DNA from: Candidatus Poribacteria bacterium
Lineage (GTDB): Bacteria; Poribacteria; WGA-4E; WGA-3G
NCBI GenBank assembly: GCA_022827625.1
Contig: JAJEIE010000025.1
Coordinates: 1 to 64,000, forward strand
Reading direction: 5' to 3'
DNA: 64,000 bases
In this document: positions 52,055 to 60,698 of the stretch, piece by piece
Numbering within the stretch: position 1 is the stretch's first letter
Layout of the letters: each line of letters starts with the position of its first letter
Position numbers and translations under genes: made by a program
The notes under the pieces: generated by a model
What the model was told of the DNA's origin: nothing
The model's database searches: none
The model's input: the letters and a program-made list of their open reading frames with translations, nothing else

Positions 52055-52801
52055 ATGAGAACAAGAATATTTGTCTGTATGATACTCGCATTAGGTCTCG
52101 TTGTCAATTATGGTTATACCAAAATTGATCCAGATAGAATCGTCGGTATCTGGTTACTAGACGAAGGTAAGGGGGATGTCGCTGAAGACGCATCTGAAAA
52201 TGGACGTGAAGGTACAATTACGCAAGGTCAATGGGAAGAAGGGCAGTTTGATGGTGCGCTTGAAATCAAGAAAGGTGGAACTGTTACCATTCCGCTCGGT
52301 AAAGGCATTATTGAAGACAAGGTGACTTTCACCCTCTGGCTGCAATTTACTGACATTGGGGGGCAGCAGAACTATTTCTCTATATGGGATCAGAGCAACA
52401 ACCGCTATGTCCCTTACAAAAACGGTGGAAATCTCATGCGTAGCTGGACTAACACTTGGGATGTCGCCAGTGGCGTGACTGTTAAGGCAGGAACATGGTA
52501 TCACGTCGCCAATGTTTACGATGGAGAAACCTGTAAAATCTATATTGATGGCGAAGAGAAAGTCTCACAAAAGGTCCCGAAGTTCCAACTCTTAGATCAA
52601 GACCAGACAGCGTGGCTCGCTACCGATAAAGGCACTGGTTTCCTTTCCGCCACTATTATGGATGAGGTCGGTCTTTTCAACGATGGCCTTACCGAAGATG
52701 AAGTTCAGGATATTATGAAGGATGGCATTTATCACACTGCTTTTGCTGTGGAACCGTTGGATAAACTCCCTGTTCTCTGGGGCAAACTGAAGATGCGATA
52801 A
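52055..52801 (+). CDS. Secreted LamG-like (concanavalin A-fold) protein
   Basis: The 248-residue exported protein has a signal peptide (MRTRIFVCMILALGLVVNYGYTK-like, about 1-22). One LamG/laminin-G-like jelly-roll domain follows: IVGIWLLDEGKGDVAEDASENGREG (about 28-52), FTLWLQFTDI, WYHVANVYDGETCKIYIDGE (about 148-167) and AWLATDKGTG with DEVGLFNDGLTEDEVQDIM. Such domains bind glycans or proteins outside the cell. AAAGGAG lies 11 bases before the ATG. It stands alone. Confidence 0.87.
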   Translation: MRTRIFVCMILALGLVVNYGYTKIDPDRIVGIWLLDEGKGDVAEDASENGREGTITQGQWEEGQFDGALEIKKGGTVTIPLGKGIIEDKVTFTLWLQFTDIGGQQNYFSIWDQSNNRYVPYKNGGNLMRSWTNTWDVASGVTVKAGTWYHVANVYDGETCKIYIDGEEKVSQKVPKFQLLDQDQTAWLATDKGTGFLSATIMDEVGLFNDGLTEDEVQDIMKDGIYHTAFAVEPLDKLPVLWGKLKMR

Positions 52802-52867
52802 AAATTTTGAGGTCTCCACGCTTTATCGGGTGTGGAGCCCTCTCTCTTTCGGATAAGGAAGATGTCA

Positions 52868-53365
52868 ATGAGATATTTCGCCTACGGGTCCAACATGAAT
52901 CACGATCACATGCAACAACACTGCCCGGGTATTATTTCTATCGGAAAATTGAGACTGGAGGGCTTCCGCCTCGTTTTTAACTATCACGCAGACATTATCC
53001 CATCGGAGGAATGTTCAGTCTACGGTGGACTCTGGCAAATTACAGCGGCACACGAAGCAGCCCTTGACCGCTATGAAGGCTATCCCGACTACTACGGCAA
53101 ATATTACCAAGGCGATATTATGTTTTACCGGATGGTGAAAGGACACACAGATTCAGAACCACCCGCAAAATGGTATCTGGAGATGGTTGTTCAGGGATAC
53201 TGTGAATTCGGGTTAGCGCAAGCAGACTTTCAAGAGAGCCTCGGTGTCACGCAGCTTGGGCTAACGCCGACAGACCTTGAAGAGAGCCTCGGTGTGTCAA
53301 TGGATGAATTAGCGCGTCTATTTTCGGCTACCACAGCCACATGTACCGACTCCTCCCGCCTCTAA
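52868..53365 (+). CDS. Gamma-glutamylcyclotransferase-like protein (AIG2/GGCT fold)
   Basis: The 165-residue protein starts MRYFAYGSNMNHDHM, the GGCT/AIG2 signature that forms the substrate loop. It has the conserved ALDRYEGYPDYYGKYY stretch (about 62-77) with the catalytic Glu. Members release 5-oxoproline from gamma-glutamyl peptides. A tandem piece in the C-terminal part (ESLGVTQLGLTP, then ESLGVSMDEL) repeats the DNA word gagagcctcggtgt. The ATG at 52868 is best spaced from AAGGAAG; an ATG two codons upstream is too close. Confidence 0.85.
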   Translation: MRYFAYGSNMNHDHMQQHCPGIISIGKLRLEGFRLVFNYHADIIPSEECSVYGGLWQITAAHEAALDRYEGYPDYYGKYYQGDIMFYRMVKGHTDSEPPAKWYLEMVVQGYCEFGLAQADFQESLGVTQLGLTPTDLEESLGVSMDELARLFSATTATCTDSSRL

Positions 53366-53367
53366 TT

Positions 53368-55095
53368 TCAGATCACCCGTTTCGCATAGACATAATACGC
53401 CCCAAGTGCCAGCTCCCCCGTTTCGTCAGCGAATTCGGTATGCATACGCGTTTGACCAGCAGTGAGGTGGAACGTAAATGTTACGCCCTTCGCATCTGAT
53501 GGAATTTCTTGCGTTGCGGTCTGTTCCCCGATACGGATTTGTGCGGATTTCAATGGCAAAGCCTTCCCACCGTTGTAAAGATCGATGTGTTCCCCGGGCA
53601 TGCCCTCCGTTATTGCTCTATCTTCAGCGAGGGGCCACCGTCTTAACTCGAAACTATATTCGCCATCTTCAGGAATCTCGATAGCCCAATACCCGTTACA
53701 TTCCAACCCTCGACGAATCATGCCGTGATTCCAAGCCTGTGCTTCTCCGTGCCAATCGTGTGTCGTGATGCACGTAACAGGTTCGTTCTGCGTCCCGATG
53801 ACGATGGGACAGTCCTCGTCGAACCGTTCTGAGACCAGTTTCCACCACACTTCATAATGCTCGCGGAGTTCCGCGACAACCTCTGGATGTGCATCGGCGA
53901 TGTCATTTCGTTGCCCAGGGTCCACTTGAATGTCATAAAGCTCAGCACCGTTGATGAGCCGCCACCGTTGGGACATTGTTGCGCTGTCTTTCCACTTAAT
54001 CGGGTTCTCAACGCGCTGGGAATCGGTGACGATAACCCGTTCTTCCCACGTCTCTGTCTCACCTTTCAACAACGAGGAGATGCTCTTACCGTGGAAACTT
54101 GCACTTGAAGAGACTTCGAGATCACAGAGATCTATCAGTGTGGGGAGTAAATCAATGTTTGCAGTCAGTTCATGTACCTCATGTTTTTCGGTGAAACCAC
54201 CACCGGGCCAATGCATAAAGAGCGGGACGCGATGCCCACCTTCATAAGCCGACCCCTTTTTGCCGCGCATTCCGGCGTTGTACCCCGCTCTGACGAACTG
54301 TTGTCTATCCAAGTCGCATCCAGCAGCAGATCCGTTATCAGTCATGAAAATAAGGATAGTGTTATCCTCAATTCCCAAGACCTTGAGGTGGTGCCGGAGG
54401 CGCGCTATATTGTCGTCAATGTTGGTTATCATACCCCAGAAATTCGCACGATCACCTTCTACACCTTTCCTTCGGTAAACCTCACCGTAGGCATCGGGAA
54501 CGCGGAATGGACCGTGCGGGGCATTTGTAGACAGATAACAGAAGAATGGACGGTTCTGACCATCTCCGGATTGTCTCTCAATAAATGCCATCGCTTCCTG
54601 AAACCAGACATCGGTACAGTAACCGTCAAACGGCTGTTCGGAACCGTTGCGGAAATAGGTGTCGTCAAAATAGTCATTGCCCCAATAATCCGGGGTTTGA
54701 CTGATACCGCCGCCGCCGTGGTAGAGTGCCTCGTCAAAGCCTCTGTCGTGTGGACGGAAGGGGTAGTTATCGCCAAGGTGCCATTTCCCGAACATACCGG
54801 TTTTATAACCGTTGCGTCGGAAGATATCCGCCATCGTGACCTCGTCGCTGCGGAGGAGCGAACGTCCACCGATGGTATGCCACACGCCTGTGGAGTTGCA
54901 GTAGTGTCCCGTCATAATGCCCGCACGCGTTGGGGAGCAGGTGGGACCGACGTGTAGGTTCTGCAGTTGTACGCTCTCGTCGGCGAGTGCGTCCAGATTC
55001 GGTGTATTGATAGTGGGATTTCCGGTGCATCCTAAATCCCCATAACCTTGGTCATCGGTGATAACGAAAACAAGGTTAGGTGTCGCCTGTTGTGC
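53368..55095 (-). CDS. Sulfatase (arylsulfatase family)
   Basis: The 576-residue enzyme hydrolyses sulfate esters, probably on polysaccharides or aryl sulfates. Asp residues for calcium lie in VITDDQGYGDLG (about 12-23). The formylglycine site is Cys54 in CSPTRAGIMTG (C-x-P-x-R), so it needs a maturation enzyme. LFMHWPGG, TLIDLCDLE and the C-terminal domain are as in family S1. No export signal is seen. GGAGG precedes the start, which is GTG; the exact first base may be 55098 instead. No sulfatase-maturing enzyme is near. Confidence 0.9.
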   Translation of the reverse strand, partial: AQQATPNLVFVITDDQGYGDLGCTGNPTINTPNLDALADESVQLQNLHVGPTCSPTRAGIMTGHYCNSTGVWHTIGGRSLLRSDEVTMADIFRRNGYKTGMFGKWHLGDNYPFRPHDRGFDEALYHGGGGISQTPDYWGNDYFDDTYFRNGSEQPFDGYCTDVWFQEAMAFIERQSGDGQNRPFFCYLSTNAPHGPFRVPDAYGEVYRRKGVEGDRANFWGMITNIDDNIARLRHHLKVLGIEDNTILIFMTDNGSAAGCDLDRQQFVRAGYNAGMRGKKGSAYEGGHRVPLFMHWPGGGFTEKHEVHELTANIDLLPTLIDLCDLEVSSSASFHGKSISSLLKGETETWEERVIVTDSQRVENPIKWKDSATMSQRWRLINGAELYDIQVDPGQRNDIADAHPEVVAELREHYEVWWKLVSERFDEDCPIVIGTQNEPVTCITTHDWHGEAQAWNHGMIRRGLECNGYWAIEIPEDGEYSFELRRWPLAEDRAITEGMPGEHIDLYNGGKALPLKSAQIRIGEQTATQEIPSDAKGVTFTFHLTAGQTRMHTEFADETGELALGAYYVYAKRVI

Positions 55096-55193
55096 CACGA
55101 TTGTATCCTCCTATGCGTCCTTAAAAGACACGCCTACCAGATGTCTGGCGGCGTGCCTATAATGCTATAAAGCGTCCTTGATTCCAAAAGATG

Positions 55194-56381
55194 CTACGTC
55201 AACGCTTTCTTAATTCGATCCAATCCTCGATTAATTTCTGTCAATGAAGTCGCAAAGGAGAGCCGCAAGTGATTGTCAGCACCGAAACCATCTCCCGGCA
55301 CAACCCCGACACCTGCCGAGTTGAGCAGATAATCGGTTATATCCATTGAATTCTCAATCTTTTGTCCACCCAACGTTCGACCATAATGTGCAGAAAAATC
55401 GGGGAAGATATAGAACGCCCCCTGCGGTTTGGCATAACTGACCCCTTCGATCTCGTCAAAACGTTGACAGATCACATCTCGGCGTTCCTCAAACGCTTTT
55501 CGCATCTCTTCAACAGCATCCTGTGGTTCATTCAGCGCAGCCAGCGCGGCTTTTTGTGCAATGGATGTCGGATTTGAAGTGCTGTGGGATTGGATACGTG
55601 ACATTGCCGAAACAGCGTCTTCGGGACCGGCGGTATACCCAATCCGCCATCCTGTCATGGAGTAGGCTTTAGACACACCGTTGACAACAAAGGTAATCGC
55701 TTTCGTCTCTTCGTTGAAGGATGCCGGACTCTGATGGGTTGCACCGTCGTAGAGCAACGCCTCGTAAATTTCATCGGAGATTAAGTAAATCTGATGTTTG
55801 ACAGCAATCTCAGCAATTGCTTTGAGCGTGTCCACATCATAGGTCGTACCGGTCGGATTGCTTGGACTGTTAACGAGGATTGCTTTTGTCTTTGCGGTGA
55901 TCGCAGCTTCGACCTGATCGGGTGCCATGCAGAAGTTCTGTGCCGGTGTCGTCTCAATGACGCTTGGGACTGCCCCTGCAAGTTTAACCTGTTCTGGGTA
56001 ACTGACCCAATACGGTGCAGCGAAGATAACTTCGTCCCCCGGATCGCAGATGGCTTGGAAGATATTATAGATCGTGTGTTTGGCACCGCACGAGACGATG
56101 ACTTCGGAGGATTCATAACTCAGTCCGTTGTCCCTTTTGAATTTCTCCGTGATTGCTTCTCGGAGTTCGGGGGTACCAGGGACAGGGGTGTACTTTGTAA
56201 ACCCTTCACTGAGTGCTTTGACTGCGGCATCTTTGATATAATCGGGTGTATCAAAATCGGGTTCGCCTGCACCGAATTTGACGACATCTACGCCATCGGC
56301 GATCAATGCGTTAATCTTCGCGGTGATCGCTAAAGTAGACGATGGCGTTACACTTTGACTCCGTTGTGATAATGAGATCAT
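55194..56381 (-). CDS. Class I aminotransferase (aspartate/prephenate type)
   Basis: The 395-residue PLP enzyme has GAGEPDFDTPDYIK (37-50), YTPVPGTPELREAI (64-77), NSPSNPTGTTYD (171-182), SDEIYEALLYDG (202-212) and the PLP Lys238 in GVSKAYSMTGWRIGY. The overall pattern is that of class Ib aspartate aminotransferases, some of which also use prephenate. AAGGAG stands before the ATG. The start overlaps the stop of the upstream nuclease gene by four bases (ATGA), which points to translational coupling between unlike genes. Confidence 0.94.
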   Translation of the reverse strand: MISLSQRSQSVTPSSTLAITAKINALIADGVDVVKFGAGEPDFDTPDYIKDAAVKALSEGFTKYTPVPGTPELREAITEKFKRDNGLSYESSEVIVSCGAKHTIYNIFQAICDPGDEVIFAAPYWVSYPEQVKLAGAVPSVIETTPAQNFCMAPDQVEAAITAKTKAILVNSPSNPTGTTYDVDTLKAIAEIAVKHQIYLISDEIYEALLYDGATHQSPASFNEETKAITFVVNGVSKAYSMTGWRIGYTAGPEDAVSAMSRIQSHSTSNPTSIAQKAALAALNEPQDAVEEMRKAFEERRDVICQRFDEIEGVSYAKPQGAFYIFPDFSAHYGRTLGGQKIENSMDITDYLLNSAGVGVVPGDGFGADNHLRLSFATSLTEINRGLDRIKKALT

Positions 56382-57979
56382 TTGTTCTCCTTTGAAAATC
56401 GGTTTTTAAACCAGCTTTTGATTCCCTGTTTTTTGTTTCCTCGAGATTTCTGTGGACCAATGTTGTCTTCAGATAGAGGTTTTGACAGGTCGCTTTTCAA
56501 GTCATTGAGAAGCGTTTCCAGCTGCTGAATTTTCTCTTTACGCTGCTTGCGGGAAGCATAAAGTTCGTGCTCTTTTCGTTCAAGCTTCCCAACTTCAGTC
56601 TCCAATTTAGTCTTATCCATTCTTAACCGTTCGATTGCGTCACTCAGATGTTTCTGAATAGATTTCAAGTCTTGGTTGTGTGCACGATCCGACTTTATTG
56701 TCTGTTTCACCTCGTCTAATTTTTCGCTTTCCTGTCTAACTTGTTGCGCTACCTCGTCTTTTTCAACTTTCAAATCATTAATTTTGTCCTCTAACTGCTT
56801 AAGTTGCGGCTCTAGAATTTTGATCTCATCTGAAAGTTGATCACGAGTGGTAATATCCTCAACAACTGTTTCCATTTTATCTTCATCTTCCGATGAATCA
56901 GTATATGGAGCATATTGTATGTTTCTAGCTATAATCTGATATCGAGATACGGGCGGAAAGATGTCAAACTGTCCATCGATCCTTACTATATCACCTTTTT
57001 TCACGGAAAAAGAGAGGTTATCCGCAATAGAGGGAGGAAGTTGGCATTCAATTGTTGCCCCAACAGTATCTTCATTGGCATCTGCATCTTTGAGATGTAG
57101 GTGAATGTATCCCCTCCTTTTAGTAGGTTTATTTGAGATTTTACCTTGAACTTTACCTGAATGGATCTTCACGATAGTTTGTAAGGTATCAATCAGGTCC
57201 GTAACGGAAACAATTTTACCTTTCAAAACCGCACTAGGATTTTTTATTCCCGCGACAGTAAACCTATACTCTCCTTTAGATGGCCAGAGGACAACATTGC
57301 CATTGACAAGTACATCATTTCCAACTGCTGGTAGAGCTGCAAAGAGACCGTCCTTCTCCTTATCAATAACACATTCAATTTCGTTCCCTTCATTTTCAAT
57401 CATGAAAAAACAGGGCAGATTTCCTTTTGATTGAGTCTTTTTTGAAACTTTTCCATTCATCCAAATGTTCTGAAGAGTGGAGTTCTTCCGTATAATGCGC
57501 GATAATGTACTCGTTAGGTCACTAACGCTATAGACAGGAACTTCTGTTTCAAACTGCTCTCTCGTAATTTCTCTGAATTGATTTCGGCCCAAGTTCTCAT
57601 AAAATTCCCAATCAGCAGGCTCTGTACTATTAGCAAAAACACCAAACGGGGTATCAGTTGCACAGAGGTAGGCCTGTAACTGATCGCGTCCGTAGGCTAT
57701 GACTCCTTTCTGTTTACACTCTACGATAGCGACGAAGTTTCCTACCTTATCAAGAAACACAATATCAGGTCTGCGTTTGTCTACCCCCATCTGAATTTCA
57801 TGTTCTGTTTCAATAAAAAATTCCCGAAATTCAGGTTTGGAGAAATGGTCAACAACCGTCTCTACCACCATAGCTTCACGTGGTGCTTCCGCACGACACT
57901 CAGGGCACAATTTGAAGCGTGGATAGCGCGGTTGGTAGCGTGAGTGTAAACAGCAAAACACTGTGTTTAGATCTCTCAT
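56378..57979 (-). CDS. Nuclease-OB-OB-coiled-coil protein (PD-(D/E)XK plus two ExoVII-type OB folds)
   Basis: The 533-residue protein has a short Cys/His patch (Cys9/10, His12, Cys25, Cys28) that may bind zinc. A restriction-like PD-(D/E)XK region follows, with Asp72 in RRPDIVF and Glu87-x-Lys89 in IVECKQ. Two OB-fold-like units (about 150-250 and 258-360) resemble the N-terminal domain of exonuclease VII large subunit (VSDLTSTLSRIIRKN..WMNGKV). A long charged coiled coil spans about 370-500. The same parts in another order form the protein at 58848-60026. A DNA-cutting role in defence or repair is likely, as inference. The stop overlaps the aminotransferase start. Confidence 0.75.
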   Translation of the reverse strand: MRDLNTVFCCLHSRYQPRYPRFKLCPECRAEAPREAMVVETVVDHFSKPEFREFFIETEHEIQMGVDKRRPDIVFLDKVGNFVAIVECKQKGVIAYGRDQLQAYLCATDTPFGVFANSTEPADWEFYENLGRNQFREITREQFETEVPVYSVSDLTSTLSRIIRKNSTLQNIWMNGKVSKKTQSKGNLPCFFMIENEGNEIECVIDKEKDGLFAALPAVGNDVLVNGNVVLWPSKGEYRFTVAGIKNPSAVLKGKIVSVTDLIDTLQTIVKIHSGKVQGKISNKPTKRRGYIHLHLKDADANEDTVGATIECQLPPSIADNLSFSVKKGDIVRIDGQFDIFPPVSRYQIIARNIQYAPYTDSSEDEDKMETVVEDITTRDQLSDEIKILEPQLKQLEDKINDLKVEKDEVAQQVRQESEKLDEVKQTIKSDRAHNQDLKSIQKHLSDAIERLRMDKTKLETEVGKLERKEHELYASRKQRKEKIQQLETLLNDLKSDLSKPLSEDNIGPQKSRGNKKQGIKSWFKNRFSKENK

Positions 57980-58033
57980 AACACCTCTGCAACTTCTTTA
58001 ATAGGTTTTCTACCTGTTCTAAACTATTGATCA

Positions 58034-58393
58034 TTATAGCGAAATGAATACCAACCTGTCACGATATTCCTTAGTATCGGAGGCATACCAAATTAAGTAC
58101 AATATGTTGATAAGTTTCTCCATTGCTACAGATTTACGAATGCAGAGCATGCCCGGCACATGCCTGCCAGCAGTCAGGTGCTCGTTAAAGTACTTGGGCA
58201 TCGTCTGGCGATTATTGGTAACCGAGATGTAGCCATTATGCCCTATCCACGTCAAGAAGTCTAAATCTGACGTTCCGCGCGGTGGGACTTCGGCATCTCC
58301 TACTAACCTTACATCTATACTCGCGTTCAATCGCTGGAGCTGCCGCTGAATCGCTCGATCCATGTTTTCATCAAGGAAAAATCGAGGTCTCAT
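58034..58393 (-). CDS. DUF5615 PIN-like toxin
   Basis: The 119-residue protein begins RPRFFLDENMDRAIQRQL (about 2-19), with the first acidic residues of a PIN-like nuclease. It has TSDLDFLTWIGHNGYISVTNNR (about 41-62) as the second acidic region. DUF5615 proteins pair with DUF433 antitoxins; the upstream gene is exactly such a partner, and the two overlap by four bases. RNA cleavage is expected for PIN-like toxins but not shown. Confidence 0.8.
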   Translation of the reverse strand: MRPRFFLDENMDRAIQRQLQRLNASIDVRLVGDAEVPPRGTSDLDFLTWIGHNGYISVTNNRQTMPKYFNEHLTAGRHVPGMLCIRKSVAMEKLINILYLIWYASDTKEYRDRLVFISL

Positions 58394-58752
58394 AAGACAT
58401 CTGCCGATCTGGTACGTTTGCCTTCAGCCGCAAGCAATTCTTGGGAAGCCTTTGCGAAACGTTCTCGTAATTCAACCACGAAAGGTGATGGATTCCGTAG
58501 TTGTTCTTGTTCCGCTTCCTCGTCAAGTCGCCTCACCCGTTCAAGATATGCTTCCACTTCCTCTTTGTTCGCCAGATAGTAGAGGATAGTTGCGTGTATT
58601 TTCTCAAGGTTCAAGGTTGGATAGCGTAGCAGAATTTCTTCCGGACTCGCGCCTTCCAGATAATCTTCCAACACAATCTCGATGTCAATGCGATTCCCTT
58701 TAATCCGGATGACCCCTTCTTGAATGAAGTCAAAGTAACCTTTCAGTTCCAT
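58390..58752 (-). CDS. DUF433 antitoxin
   Basis: The 120-residue protein has the DUF433 core GNRIDIEIVLEDYLEGASPEEILLRYPTLNLEKIHATILYYLANKEEVEAYL (about 19-70), a winged-helix/HTH-like DNA-binding unit that also neutralises the toxin. The acidic, Glu-rich C-terminal tail is typical. GGGAG lies upstream of the ATG. It precedes the DUF5615 toxin gene (order antitoxin-toxin), and the pair sits between two homologous nuclease genes. Confidence 0.82.
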   Translation of the reverse strand: MELKGYFDFIQEGVIRIKGNRIDIEIVLEDYLEGASPEEILLRYPTLNLEKIHATILYYLANKEEVEAYLERVRRLDEEAEQEQLRNPSPFVVELRERFAKASQELLAAEGKRTRSADVL

Positions 58753-58847
58753 TGTTAAACTCCCTGAGTTTTCATATTACGACGTTTTTTAAGTTCCTTC
58801 AATCTCCTTTGAAAATAGATTTTTGTCTTCGTTTCGCGGCAAGGTTT

Positions 58848-60026
58848 TCAAGCCAGCAGGTCATTTTTTAGATTGTTAAGGAGTGCTTCAAACTGCTGAA
58901 TCTTTTCTTTCCATTCACTCTCTTTCTGTTTAAAACGGCAGATTTCAGACTTTAACTGCTCACACTTGGACTCTAATGCTTTGATTTTATTTTGATGTTG
59001 GTACTGAGTGTTTGGACTTTCAACAACTCTCTTCTCAAATTCAAAACGATCAATCCGTCGAAATCGATTGTGACGAAGATTTTCATAAAAAATCCATGTA
59101 TCTCGGTCTGTCCTATTTGCAAAAACACCAAACCTTGTATCAGTTGCACAGAGGTAAGACTTCAGTTGCTTAAGACCGTACCCGAAAACGTTGTTTCGCT
59201 TGCACTCCGCGATAGCAGCAAAAATCCCTTCTGAATCAATTAGTACAATATCGGGCCTGCGTTGGTCAACTCCCATCTGAATTTCGCATTCTTTCGCTAT
59301 GGAAAATCCTTGAAATTCTTTAAAGTAATCCTCAACAGTTGTTACTATTTGAGCTTCATCTTCCTGCAAATCAGGAGATGGGACACGTTGTATGTCACTA
59401 GCTACAATCTGATATACCGATGCTTTTTGAAATATGTTAATTTGTCCACGGACCCATACGTCGCTACCAGGGGTTACGGCAATCCTTGAATCAATTCTCT
59501 GGGGAATAGCACATTCAATCACTTCCGCGTTAATCTGCTTGTCGGGATTGGCATCTTTGAGGTACAGTAGTTTAAAACCACCCTTTTGTTTGATGGATGA
59601 AATTTTTCCATGGACTTGAACTATTTCAAGTTGCTTTTCTATGGCGGTTTGTAGGTCCCTTTCAAGTTGTGCTATGGTGGTTTGTAAGTCCGGTCCTATA
59701 TCCGAACATTTCTTAGACTGGTTAGCGAATTGATTCGGGTATATTTTCGTAACGCTGAACCTATATTTGCTTTTTTTCGGACTAAGAATGACTTTTCCGT
59801 ACACATAGTACACTTGGGGACCTTGTTCCAAATTTGCAAAAAGATTAGTATTCTCGTTGTCATCACCACAGGCAATTGAATATCTCCCATCACTCAAGTG
59901 TATGCCGTTTGGTGGAAAGGTTTCTACTATCTTTCCATGTATCCAAACTCCTTGGAATGCAAATTTATTTTGTATAATGGTCGATAGTATATTCGTTATG
60001 TCACTAACACTGTGAACATTTGGCAC
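58848..60026 (-). CDS. OB-OB-nuclease-coiled-coil protein (permuted relative of 56378-57979)
   Basis: The 392-residue protein has the same parts as the protein at 56378-57979, but with the OB folds first. The first unit (VSDITNILSTIIQNKFAFQGVWIHGKIV, about 7-95) and the second (about 115-215, VQVHGKISSIKQKGG) resemble exonuclease VII N-terminal domains. The nuclease part follows, with EIQMGVDQRRPDIVLID (Asp259) and IAECKR (Glu274, Lys276). The C-terminal coiled coil ends KEKIQQFEALLNNLKNDL, nearly as in its relative (KEKIQQLETLLNDLKSDL). The start is GTG with GGAGAAGA upstream. Function unknown. Confidence 0.75.
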   Translation of the reverse strand: MPNVHSVSDITNILSTIIQNKFAFQGVWIHGKIVETFPPNGIHLSDGRYSIACGDDNENTNLFANLEQGPQVYYVYGKVILSPKKSKYRFSVTKIYPNQFANQSKKCSDIGPDLQTTIAQLERDLQTAIEKQLEIVQVHGKISSIKQKGGFKLLYLKDANPDKQINAEVIECAIPQRIDSRIAVTPGSDVWVRGQINIFQKASVYQIVASDIQRVPSPDLQEDEAQIVTTVEDYFKEFQGFSIAKECEIQMGVDQRRPDIVLIDSEGIFAAIAECKRNNVFGYGLKQLKSYLCATDTRFGVFANRTDRDTWIFYENLRHNRFRRIDRFEFEKRVVESPNTQYQHQNKIKALESKCEQLKSEICRFKQKESEWKEKIQQFEALLNNLKNDLLA

Positions 60027-60072
60027 TTACTCTTCTCCAATACTATGTTATACCAAAAACTTTATAGGGCTT

Positions 60073-60648
60073 TTACTTTTTTTGTCCAGGAAAACAGGAC
60101 AAACGAAATCCGAGAGTCGAAAGTGCTTTCACATAACAGACATAAGCTTCCTCTTGGAACAAGAAGAATTGAATGAGTTCTGGCAATTGGTCCCCACGCT
60201 GTTGGGCATATTCCACAAATTTTGTCACGGCTGTTAAAGCGACGGGTGCTGCCTCCTCAAGTGGGTATCTAAACGTCCCCGTACTAATCGCCGGAAAGGC
60301 TATGGACTGAATTCCGTTTTCCACAGCCAGCTGGAGGCATTCTCGGTGACAATTCTTAAGTAACTTTGGTTCTCCAATCCCACCTCCGATCCAAATCGGT
60401 CCGACAGTGTGAATGATGTACTTTGCAGAAAGATTACCCGCCGAGGTAATAACGGCTTCGCCTGTCTGACAACCGCCATAATTTTCGCGAATCTCCTCGC
60501 ATGCCCGATCGACCTCTTCACCAGCAGCTTGACGAATTACCCGGTCTAGACCACCACCTCCACTGAGAACAAGGTCTGTTGGGTTTACAATGGCATCAAC
60601 TTCTGCTTCCATTATATTACCATGAATGAGTTCAAGTCGGGTTGGCAT
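60073..60648 (-). CDS. Macro domain protein (ADP-ribose binding)
   Basis: The 191-residue protein is a single macro domain: LIHGNIMEAEVDAIVNPTDLVLSGGGGLDRVIRQAAG (about 8-44) forms the ADP-ribose pocket, with HTVGPIWIGGG and FPAISTGTFRYPLEEAA further on. Related enzymes hydrolyse O-acetyl-ADP-ribose or remove ADP-ribose from proteins. The Asn of IVNP and the GGG-Asp motif are present, so activity is likely. In an island with a toxin pair it could counter an ADP-ribosylating toxin, but none is seen here. Confidence 0.88.
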   Translation of the reverse strand: MPTRLELIHGNIMEAEVDAIVNPTDLVLSGGGGLDRVIRQAAGEEVDRACEEIRENYGGCQTGEAVITSAGNLSAKYIIHTVGPIWIGGGIGEPKLLKNCHRECLQLAVENGIQSIAFPAISTGTFRYPLEEAAPVALTAVTKFVEYAQQRGDQLPELIQFFLFQEEAYVCYVKALSTLGFRLSCFPGQKK

Positions 60649-60698
60649 AGTTCTTATTTCTTGTTACTTTTGGTTGTGCGTACGGAGATCACTGAATA

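Noticed and set aside
54172-54957. 261-codon plus-strand frame opposite the sulfatase
   Set aside because: Antisense to conserved sulfatase motifs, no ribosome site and no homologous pattern.
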